In this document: piece by piece, positions 1-6,285 of the stretch
Layout of the letters: each line of letters opens with the position of its first letter
Position numbering within the stretch: position 1 is the first letter of the stretch
Assembly (NCBI GenBank): GCA_017652965.1
Contig: JAGBZZ010000345.1
Coordinates: forward strand, 1 to 15,690
From: Clostridia bacterium
GTDB taxonomy: Bacteria; Bacillota_A; Clostridia; Oscillospirales; CAG-272
Reading direction: 5' to 3'
DNA length: 15,690 nt
The notes under the pieces: model-generated
The model's database searches: none
Told to the model about the DNA's origin: nothing
What the model saw: only the letters and a program-made list of their open reading frames with translations
Program-made: the position numbers and the translations under genes

Positions 1-278
1 CCGTGCTGCTTCAGGATCTTCAGACCCTCACCCTTTCTGGTGATGGCAAAGGAGGTAAGCGTGGTGCTTCTGCCCTCCAGGATATCCACGACCTCAACGT
101 CGCAGGCCTTGGCGCACTTGTAGATAAAGGTAAAGCTGAAATCGGTCTCGCCCTTTTCTAGGAGGAGATAGTCCTCGGTCGATACACCCGTCAGCCTTGC
201 CAGCTCCTCGGGGGTATAGCCCTTCGCCTCACGCAGGCCCTTGATTCTGCCTGCTACTTCTTTCAAACTGTAATCCAT
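1..278 (-). CDS. XRE-family HTH regulator, probably XRE-cupin (5' part; runs off the left edge)
   Basis: The first 92 codons of a DNA-binding regulator are visible. Residues 8-62 form a helix-turn-helix of the Cro/C1 type (GRIKGLREAKGY, then EELARLTGVS as the turn and EDYLLLEKGE). A stretch follows (FSFTFIYKCAKACDVEVVDI, then LEG and an ITRKGEGLKI-like segment) that I know from clostridial XRE proteins of about 180 residues with a C-terminal cupin; the cupin itself would lie outside the window. In known clostridial loci such genes often sit beside an acyl-CoA synthetase, which cannot be checked here. The start at 278 is chosen because AGGAG lies 7 bases upstream and the HTH begins directly after it. 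The gene follows a T-box leader and is its first reading frame, which is unusual for a regulator. HTH assignment is firm; cupin and target are inference. Confidence 0.85.
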   Translation of the reverse strand, partial: MDYSLKEVAGRIKGLREAKGYTPEELARLTGVSTEDYLLLEKGETDFSFTFIYKCAKACDVEVVDILEGRSTTLTSFAITRKGEGLKILKQH

Positions 279-327
279 TTTGTGACTCCTTTCGTCCTTC
301 TGATCATGGTTACTAATTTGAATACAA

Positions 328-365
328 CAAAAAACTCGCCTCAAAAGAAACCTTTGAGACGAGTT
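328..365 (-). terminator. T-box attenuator terminator
   Basis: Arms 353-365 and 333-345 form a 13-base-pair stem (one G-U) with a short loop, followed on the minus strand by a run of T. The upstream arm overlaps the ACTC needed for the T-box antiterminator, so the two structures exclude each other. Confidence 0.9.
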
Positions 366-604
366 AATAACCCGCGGTACCACTCAAATTACGGAAAAAT
401 CCGTCACTTTCCGGGCTCTAACAAGCCCTTTGCCTTTACGCAGCATTACGGAAGAAGTCTACTCAGCATCCGCCTTTCGGTTCTTCGACTCGGAAGCGAT
501 AGGTCACACGGAACGCCTTGTCATTGTCTCGCACCAACCGACAACTCTCTGGAGGCACTGCCCTCCGACCCTCTTCGTCACAGTCTTTTGTGATATTCAA
601 ATTT
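328..604 (-). ncRNA. T-box riboswitch leader upstream of the XRE regulator
   Basis: Read on the minus strand, the leader has the T-box core AGTGGTACCGCGGG (371-384) and the Stem I hallmark AGAGAG followed by GGTTGGTGCGA in a TTGTC/GACAA hairpin (about 520-550). It also has Stem III-type hairpins (GGGCT/AGCCC near 414-430 and CGGA/TCCG near 391-406) and ends in an intrinsic terminator. The core UGGU would pair with a tRNA ending in ACCA, i.e. discriminator base A. The antiterminator can form from GAGT before the core with ACTC from the terminator 5' arm. T-boxes bind a specific tRNA and allow read-through when it is uncharged. The specifier is not certain: pairing TCGGAGG with CTTCCGA as the basal helix puts ATC (Ile) just before it; CCT (Pro) is an alternative. 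The class call is firm, the amino acid is not. Confidence 0.93.
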
Positions 605-610
605 GAACCG

Positions 611-640
611 ATTATAGCACAAAAATCCGCACCTTGTCAA
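611..640 (-). promoter_or_regulatory. Sigma-A promoter of the T-box/XRE operon
   Basis: On the minus strand a perfect TTGACA (635-640) and a perfect TATAAT (611-616) are separated by 18 bases. TGC directly before the -10 makes it an extended -10. Transcription should begin near 604, inside a perfect 12-base palindrome TTCAAATTTGAA (596-607). Four A-tracts upstream (about 644-680) may act as UP element or bend. Confidence 0.9.
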
Positions 641-681
641 TAGATTTTCGAAACTTTTTTCGTTTTTTCGGTCGTTTTCGG

Positions 682-720
682 AAAAAGCGGTCGGCAATCG
701 GCTCTGCGGGGCGCTTTTTT
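682..720. terminator. Terminator after the beta-helix gene (possibly bidirectional)
   Basis: AAAAAGCG (682-689) pairs with CGCTTTTT (712-719), leaving a 22-base GC-rich loop; T-runs occur on both strands. It begins a few bases past the TGA of the minus-strand gene ending at 729 and also separates that gene from the T-box promoter. The loop is longer than usual, so strength is uncertain. Confidence 0.6.
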
Positions 721-728
721 TGCTGACC

Positions 729-2732
729 TCAGCCTTTGGTCAGCTTCCGATTGACAAAATCCACGGTGTAGCCGTCGGGCAGCCCCACGGTGCTTTCGGT
801 ATCCATGCCGAACTCCGCCTGCCATACCGAAAGCGGGATGCGCTTTGCCCCCTCCGGGGTGCGGCTGATGAAGACGGTGGGGTCTGCCTCATCGGGATGG
901 TAGAAGCGATTGCCAGAGGCGCGCAGCACCTGCCCGAACCCGCCTGCGGCGTAGGAATGGTAGATCGGCTCGTCGCCTGCCGTGATAACGGCATTGTTCT
1001 CAAAGATCACGCCGACATGCCCTTCGCTTCTTCCCATAGCAACAACGCCGTGCTGACCGAAGGCGAAGATATTGTCCCGCACTGTGTTATACGCGCCGTA
1101 ATGCTGATAGAAGCAGTTGGAGCGGCAGTTGACCACCACGTTACGCTCCACCGTGACGTAGGACGAGCCCTCGTCGGTGTAGATGCCGTGGCCGCCGTAA
1201 TGGGCACTGACCACGTCGTGCACGTAGTTACCCTCGACCACCGTGCCGCTTTGCATGCCGAGAAGGTAGATGCCCGCCATATCCGAAAGCAGGCCGACAC
1301 CGATATGGTGGACATGGTTGCGGCGGATGATATTGCCGTAGGTGTGCGTGGGGGTATAGCCCCAGACAAAGCCGACCGAAATGCCCGAATAATCGGTATA
1401 CGAGATCTCGTTATCGGCAATCTCGTTATAGGAGGCATGACAGACGAGCACCCCGCAGGCGGCGGCATAACGGCGGCCGATATGGCGAATGGTGTTCCCC
1501 GTGACCGCGCAGGTGGAAATGCACTCGGCCTCTCCCGAGCCCTCGGTACGGAAGATCCTTACGCCGCCGCCACCGAGATTTTCGAAAAGCGAACGCTCAA
1601 CGCGCACCCTCTCGCATCCGTCCAGGATCTCAACGGCATAAAGGCCAAGTGCCGAGAAGCGGCAGTCTTCCACCGCGCAATTGACGGCATACTTGAAGCG
1701 GACAGCCCCGTAGCCGCCGCATACCGACTGAGGATCCGAGGCGTATGCCTGCACCACACCGTCCCCGTTCGGCGTGGCGCTCCTGCTGGCGTAATCGCCA
1801 CGGCTGCAGAGAAATTCAAGGTTACGGAAACGGATGCCGGAGACACGCGCCTCGGGCGTGCCCGCTACGGTGATGATCTGCTCGACCGTCGGGGCATAGA
1901 CCTGCAGGGTGGCAGGGTCAACGGCGGGATCCTCGGGCACGTAATAAAGCATCCCCTTCGGCAGGTCAAGGTACCAATCGTTCGGTCGTCCAAAGCCTGC
2001 CGCGATGTTTTCAAGATAGTAGCAAAGCTCGCTGGTATCGTTTTTATCGTAATTGACGCTGTTCTTGAAGCGCGAGCGATACGCCATCACCAGCTTGCCC
2101 GTTTCGGGATCGTAGCTTTCCACGGGGGAATGCTCGTCTACCCAGTAATGGTAGAAGGAGACGATGGCATCCTCAATGCCATCGATGCCCGCAAGATCCT
2201 CCTTGTGCGCAATAAACCACTTGGAGCCGTCCCCAAGCTTTTTGGCATCCATACGCTCAACCGCGACAGCACGGAGCGTCCCCTCGCGGGGGTAACGGGC
2301 GGCCGAGGCGCGCTTGCCGTTTACGTAAAGATCTGTAAAGTGCCATGCCCCGCTTTCCACCTCCGGGATATGGAGGGAAAGGCAGGGGACACCGCGGAAG
2401 GTGTCGGGAGAAAAGCCGGTAAGGGGGCGGCCGCCGACAAGACGGGCGGGCGTGTCACCGTAGCCCTCAAAGGTAACGTCACGCATCACGTAGCCGCCGT
2501 TCATTGCGCCGACCGTAAAGGTCTCGCCAAAGTAATGCTCTCCCTCGATGCGCACTGTGATGGGCTGCAGATGCGCGGGGGTGTGCATGCCGACAAGCAG
2601 CTCACGCAAGCGGCGGAAGCTGCGGATCGGCCCGGATGTGCCCTTACCGGGATGGGGGGCAAAGCCGGTGTAGGCATCGCTCCCCTCGGTGGCGGATATA
2701 TAGATCGTTGAGGAATTGGTATAATCAAGCAT
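729..2732 (-). CDS. Right-handed beta-helix carbohydrate-active protein (GH141-like?)
   Basis: A 667-residue protein with the typical opening of secreted-type beta-helix enzymes (TIYISATEGSDAYTG, then GPIRSFRRLRELL) but no signal peptide, so probably cytoplasmic. Residues about 105-300 hold a region with LYVNGKRASAARYPREG, which resembles the LYVNG-R--ARYP segment of GH141-type proteins. Residues about 300-610 are parallel beta-helix coils with many N--I/V-NN--H turns (VRFKYAVNCAVEDCRFSALG, EGNYVHDVV, ERNVVVNC, VRDNIFAF). These folds include polysaccharide lyases and glycosidases such as GH141 and GH120; I cannot fix catalytic residues by eye. The start at 2732 is preferred over upstream codons because AAAGGA precedes it at a usable distance and the promoter lies at 2767-2795. 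It is divergent from the Gfo/Idh/MocA gene at 2912. Fold is secure; the family and substrate (possibly a fucosylated or xylosylated oligosaccharide) are inference. Confidence 0.8.
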   Translation of the reverse strand: MLDYTNSSTIYISATEGSDAYTGFAPHPGKGTSGPIRSFRRLRELLVGMHTPAHLQPITVRIEGEHYFGETFTVGAMNGGYVMRDVTFEGYGDTPARLVGGRPLTGFSPDTFRGVPCLSLHIPEVESGAWHFTDLYVNGKRASAARYPREGTLRAVAVERMDAKKLGDGSKWFIAHKEDLAGIDGIEDAIVSFYHYWVDEHSPVESYDPETGKLVMAYRSRFKNSVNYDKNDTSELCYYLENIAAGFGRPNDWYLDLPKGMLYYVPEDPAVDPATLQVYAPTVEQIITVAGTPEARVSGIRFRNLEFLCSRGDYASRSATPNGDGVVQAYASDPQSVCGGYGAVRFKYAVNCAVEDCRFSALGLYAVEILDGCERVRVERSLFENLGGGGVRIFRTEGSGEAECISTCAVTGNTIRHIGRRYAAACGVLVCHASYNEIADNEISYTDYSGISVGFVWGYTPTHTYGNIIRRNHVHHIGVGLLSDMAGIYLLGMQSGTVVEGNYVHDVVSAHYGGHGIYTDEGSSYVTVERNVVVNCRSNCFYQHYGAYNTVRDNIFAFGQHGVVAMGRSEGHVGVIFENNAVITAGDEPIYHSYAAGGFGQVLRASGNRFYHPDEADPTVFISRTPEGAKRIPLSVWQAEFGMDTESTVGLPDGYTVDFVNRKLTKG

Positions 2733-2766
2733 GGCCTTATATCCTTTCACGGTATGATCTACCTTG

Positions 2767-2795
2767 ATTTTAGCATACGGCACCCTCATTTTCAA
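2767..2795 (-). promoter_or_regulatory. Promoter of the beta-helix gene
   Basis: On the minus strand TTGAAA (2790-2795) and TAAAAT (2767-2772) are spaced 17 bases, with TGC just before the -10. It is back-to-back with the plus-strand promoter at 2835; a palindrome GAAAAACTTTTTC (2814-2826) lies between the two. Confidence 0.8.
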
Positions 2796-2834
2796 GTTTA
2801 AATGTATTTTTTAGAAAAACTTTTTCCTTTTCGC

Positions 2835-2863
2835 TTGCAAACGAGGGGGTTATGCTTTATAAT
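2835..2863 (+). promoter_or_regulatory. Promoter of the first Gfo/Idh/MocA gene
   Basis: TTGCAA (2835-2840) and a perfect TATAAT (2858-2863) are 17 bases apart, and AAGGAG lies shortly before the ATG at 2912. The left half TTGCAAACG resembles half of a catabolite (cre) operator, but the right half does not match. Confidence 0.8.
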
Positions 2864-2911
2864 GAAAGGCGAAAGAAACGGAGCATTCCGTGAAATAAAG
2901 GAGAATTTGCT

Positions 2912-3976
2912 ATGAGTGAACCGATCCGCGTTGGCCTTCTCGGGCTTGGCCGTGCCGGCAACGGCATGCACGTGACCGCCCTGAAGGAAAGAACCGATAT
3001 GTATAAGATCGTGGCCGTTTGCGACCTGATCGAGGAGCGTTGCCAGAAGGTAGCCGCCGATTTCGGCTGCCGCACCTACGGAAGCGCCGAGGATCTTCTG
3101 AAGGATGAGGAGATCGAGCTTGTGATCATCGCTACCCGCTCGTGCGATCACTACCGCCACGCCGTCATGGCGATGGAGGCAGGCAAGCATGTCTTCCTTG
3201 AAAAGCCGATCACGCTTTCCTACGAAGAGGCTATCGACCTCTTTGAGCGCTCCGAAAAGCCGGGTGCGCCCCGCTTCTTCCCGCAGCAGAACCGCCGCTT
3301 TGAGGCGGTGTTTATGGATCTTGAAAAGACGATCGCCTCGGGTAAGCTTGGTAACGTGTTTGAGATCACCATTACCGAAAAGGGCTATCAGCGCCGCGAC
3401 GACTGGCAGACCATCGATGAGTTTGGCGGCGGCCAGCTTTTCAACTGGGGTCCGCACATTGTGGACCAGTCCCTGCGCCTGCTTGATGCCCCCGTGAAGC
3501 ACCAGTTCAGCCATCGCGTGCATGCCGTGGCGGGCGGTGACTGCGAGGACCACTTCTCTGCCCACTTTATCGGTGAGAACGGCCGCAAGGTCAATATGAG
3601 CATCAGCGGTGCCTCTGCCCTTGACACCGGCCGCCATTATCTGGCGCACGGCACGCGCGGCTCGTATGATGCAAGCGCGACCCACGTACACGTGAAGTAT
3701 ATCGACCCCGCCCAGGAGATGCCCCCTGTCATTTCGGACCCCGGCACTCCCATGAACGGCTTTGGTGCAAGCGGCACCTTCTCTGCCGTGATCGAGCCCA
3801 AGTGGATCGAGGAGGAATACGACCTTAAGCAGGATCTGCGCGTGCTTTGGGGCTATATGTACGAAAGCCTCAGAAACGGTGCCGAGTACCCCATCAAGAA
3901 GGAAAACGTTATTGCCCTGATGCAGGCGCTTTGCCGCATCAAGGAGGAAAGCCCCCTGAACGTCTTTGTTGGCTGA
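2912..3976 (+). CDS. Gfo/Idh/MocA-family NAD(P)-dependent sugar oxidoreductase
   Basis: A 354-residue protein of normal family length. Residues 5-35 form the Rossmann nucleotide fold (VGLLGLGRAG, later VAVCDL). EKP at 97-99 carries the conserved lysine K98. FGGGQLFNWGPHIVD has the family's conserved histidine at H182, with D185 nearby; together they are the usual Lys/His site for oxidation or reduction at a sugar carbon. The C-terminal alpha/beta domain ends in the usual helix (ENVIALMQALCRIKEES). There is no signal peptide, so it is cytoplasmic. The family includes inositol, glucose and N-acetyl sugar dehydrogenases; I cannot name the substrate. The start at 2912 has AGGAG 8 bases upstream and its own promoter. 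It ends in a strong terminator, so it appears monocistronic, lying between a beta-helix hydrolase and a GH-D glycosidase. Confidence 0.92.
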   Translation: MSEPIRVGLLGLGRAGNGMHVTALKERTDMYKIVAVCDLIEERCQKVAADFGCRTYGSAEDLLKDEEIELVIIATRSCDHYRHAVMAMEAGKHVFLEKPITLSYEEAIDLFERSEKPGAPRFFPQQNRRFEAVFMDLEKTIASGKLGNVFEITITEKGYQRRDDWQTIDEFGGGQLFNWGPHIVDQSLRLLDAPVKHQFSHRVHAVAGGDCEDHFSAHFIGENGRKVNMSISGASALDTGRHYLAHGTRGSYDASATHVHVKYIDPAQEMPPVISDPGTPMNGFGASGTFSAVIEPKWIEEEYDLKQDLRVLWGYMYESLRNGAEYPIKKENVIALMQALCRIKEESPLNVFVG

Positions 3977-3999
3977 GTGGGTCTTTCCGCATAAGGAAG

Positions 4000-4037
4000 A
4001 GAGACTGTATGCCTGCGGCGTGCAGTCTCTTTTTCTT
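4000..4037 (+). terminator. Rho-independent terminator of the first Gfo/Idh/MocA gene
   Basis: A 14-base-pair stem (4000-4013 with 4017-4030, three G-T pairs possible) closes on a TGC loop and is followed by TTTTCTT. It starts 24 bases past the stop codon. Confidence 0.88.
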
Positions 4038-4087
4038 GACTTTCTTCGCGTTTTTCTTTACAAATTTACCTTTTTTGCAAAAAAGCC

Positions 4088-4116
4088 TTTCTTTCCCGTA
4101 GACTTTCGGGTATAAT
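4088..4116 (+). promoter_or_regulatory. Probable promoter of the GH-D glycosidase gene
   Basis: A perfect TATAAT (4111-4116) sits 31 bases before the chosen ATG. The -35 at 17-base spacing is only TTTCTT, so an activator may be needed. A perfect 14-base palindrome TTTTTTGCAAAAAA (4071-4084) lies just upstream of the -35. Confidence 0.6.
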
Positions 4117-4147
4117 TTAAGGCGATAACATGACAAAGGAGACTGCC

Positions 4148-6214
4148 ATGAGCGTTACCTATACCCATACCCTGAATTATACCGTTTCGTTTGATAGCGA
4201 TAGCTATACGGTCACTGCGTACCACGAGGATGGCGGTGTGATCGCCACTCTGAAGCTTTTGGCCATCATCCCCGAGGGGAGTGAGCCCATCGCGGCCGAC
4301 AGCCTCTCCTTTAAGGAAATCGTGCGCCGCTCGGCCTCCTGCCTTGATGTGCGTCTTTATACCGAGGAGCGCACGCTGATGCTCTATCTGAACGCCGAGC
4401 AAAACGGCGTGTTCCTTGCGGCCTCCACCCCAGGCGACACCCCTGCCGCGCTTGTGCTTTCGGGCACGGTCGGCACGGCGGAAAACCCGCTTGAGGACGG
4501 ATTTGCGACCCGCATCGGGCGTCACGGTATCGGTCTTCGCTCGGCCATCGGCCCTGCCGTCTCGTACGGGGATAACGTCATCCTTGACCGCAAAAGCGGT
4601 GCGGCAGTGGTGATCAGTGAGGTGCGCGGCGGCGATGCCCCGAAAGGACTTGCGCTTGGCTTTGACTTTGATAAAAACGCCTACACCCTCGCCTTTACCG
4701 GCGAAAAGATCTATTTTGAGCTGAAGCGCGGGATGTTCGGCGATCTGTACGGCATCCCCTACAAGGCTATCAACAAAAAATCCACCTTCCCCACCCCTCC
4801 TGCGGGCTGGATGACCTGGTACGCCGTGAAATTCGACGCCTCCGAGCAGGTGATCCTTGACAATGCCGCCATCATGCGAGATAAGCTTTACGACTTTGGT
4901 GCGGACGTCCTGTGGGTGGACTGGGAATGGCAGCACGCTGAGCTTTCGAAGGAAGGCCCGCGCGGCGTAGACGTGTTCACCCCGTTTGCCGACCGCTATC
5001 CGAACGGCCTTGCCTACCTTGCCGACCGTCTCTCGGGTATGGGGCTTGTCCCTGCGCTTTGGGTCGGCTTTACGCACGAGCCCGGAGAGACCGAGTTTAT
5101 TGACAAGCATCCCGAAACCGTCCTTTACGATCACGTGTGGTGGTACGGGCGTTATACCTTTGACTATTCTCACCCCACCTGGCGGCAGGAATACCTCATC
5201 CCTGCGGCCAAGCAGGTGCCCGCGATGGGCTACCGCGCCTTAAAGTGGGATTGCCTGCCCACCGGCCTTTCGACCGGGGATATCTGCCATGAGAAGATGT
5301 ACGGCAAGCAGGGCCCCTGGCGTGCCATGCACGAGACGGTTGAGATCGTGCGTGACGTGGTTGGCGAGGATTTCTACATGATGTCCTGCTCGGGCGAATC
5401 CGACCGGTCTGTCCTTTTTGCCGCTGACGTTTTTGACGGCGCGCGCATCGGCGGGGACGTCTTCACCTGGCAGGCCTTTGAGACCACGGCCGAGCGGCTT
5501 TGCCATCTCTATTCCCTGCATAACACTGTCCTCTACTGTGACCCCGACAACGTCATCATCCGTGACGAGTACAACGCGGGAGCGCTCGAAAAGCGGGCAA
5601 GGGTCGCCCTTGTCTCGCTGCTTGGCCTACCTGTCACGATCGGTGACGATCTGCGCGTTTTGCCCGACGAGGACGTGGAATACTACCGCCGCGCCCTGCC
5701 GCCTGTTGATGCGCACCCCTGCGACCTGCGTAATTACCGTATGGAGGACAAGATTCTGACCGTCCGTCTTTCGGTCGCCAAGCCCTTTACCTCCTTCTCC
5801 ACGGTCGGCATCTTTAACTTTGCGGATGAGGAGCGCACGGTCACCCTGACGCTTGCCGAGGATCTCGGCCTTATCGGGGATGCCTTCCATACCTACGATA
5901 TTTTCGAGAAGGAATACGGCGGAACCGTGCAGGAAGCACTGACCGTCACGCTTGCCCCGCATGAGTGCCGCGTGCTTCGCCTGACGCCGACCTCCGACCG
6001 CCCGACCGTAATTGCCACCTCACGTCATATCACGGGCGGTGCCCCGGATCTTCTTGACCTTTCGTACGAGGGGGATGCCTTGATCGGTAAGAGCGCCGTT
6101 GTGGCGGGTGACCCCTACACCGTCACGGTCTACGACCCGAAAAAGGAGGGCATCTTCGGTATTACCGTCACCCCCGAAAAGACGGGGGAGATCACCTGGA
6201 TGTATCGCGAGTAA
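4148..6214 (+). CDS. Clan GH-D glycoside hydrolase, alpha-galactosidase-like (GH36/GH27 type)
   Basis: A 688-residue protein with an N-terminal beta-sandwich (1 to about 215), a TIM barrel (about 218-510) and a C-terminal beta domain. The barrel begins PPAGWMTWYAV, continues with ADVLWVDWEW, and has LKWDC with D368 in the place of the GH36 nucleophile (K-W/Y-D). The segment MMSCSGESDRSVLF leads to ARIGGDVFTW with D437 in the place of the general acid, as in the CSGG...W-SD region of GH36. These enzymes release terminal alpha-linked galactose or related sugars with retention. There is no signal peptide, so it is cytoplasmic. An ATG at 4130 is in frame, but AAAGGAG stands 7 bases before the ATG at 4148, which I prefer. 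It is followed by a long bidirectional terminator shared with the convergent gene. Clan is fairly sure; exact family and substrate are not. Confidence 0.82.
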   Translation: MSVTYTHTLNYTVSFDSDSYTVTAYHEDGGVIATLKLLAIIPEGSEPIAADSLSFKEIVRRSASCLDVRLYTEERTLMLYLNAEQNGVFLAASTPGDTPAALVLSGTVGTAENPLEDGFATRIGRHGIGLRSAIGPAVSYGDNVILDRKSGAAVVISEVRGGDAPKGLALGFDFDKNAYTLAFTGEKIYFELKRGMFGDLYGIPYKAINKKSTFPTPPAGWMTWYAVKFDASEQVILDNAAIMRDKLYDFGADVLWVDWEWQHAELSKEGPRGVDVFTPFADRYPNGLAYLADRLSGMGLVPALWVGFTHEPGETEFIDKHPETVLYDHVWWYGRYTFDYSHPTWRQEYLIPAAKQVPAMGYRALKWDCLPTGLSTGDICHEKMYGKQGPWRAMHETVEIVRDVVGEDFYMMSCSGESDRSVLFAADVFDGARIGGDVFTWQAFETTAERLCHLYSLHNTVLYCDPDNVIIRDEYNAGALEKRARVALVSLLGLPVTIGDDLRVLPDEDVEYYRRALPPVDAHPCDLRNYRMEDKILTVRLSVAKPFTSFSTVGIFNFADEERTVTLTLAEDLGLIGDAFHTYDIFEKEYGGTVQEALTVTLAPHECRVLRLTPTSDRPTVIATSRHITGGAPDLLDLSYEGDALIGKSAVVAGDPYTVTVYDPKKEGIFGITVTPEKTGEITWMYRE

Positions 6215-6243
6215 AGCCAAATAAGAGCCTATCCCGAAAAAGA

Positions 6244-6284
6244 AAAGGAGATATCCCGCGTCCTGCGGGATATCTCCTTTTTGG
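6244..6284. terminator. Bidirectional terminator between convergent genes
   Basis: A perfect 16-base-pair stem (6244-6259 with 6265-6280) with a 5-base loop lies between two convergent genes. Its outer AAAGG/CCTTT ends supply the T-run in both directions. The minus-strand gene ends 6 bases from it. Confidence 0.9.
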
Positions 6285-6285
6285 A

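Noticed and set aside
282..593. A 103-codon plus-strand frame
   Set aside because: It lies wholly in the T-box leader, which explains every conserved piece of sequence there.
720..2711. A 663-codon open frame on the plus strand opposite the beta-helix gene
   Set aside because: Its translation has no family features, and the opposite strand carries a convincing protein with promoter and ribosome site. Rarity of CTA, TTA and TCA codons in this GC-rich organism leaves antisense frames open.
2835..2849. Possible cre (CcpA) operator TTGCAAACG...
   Set aside because: Only the left half fits the consensus; the right half (AGGGGG) does not.
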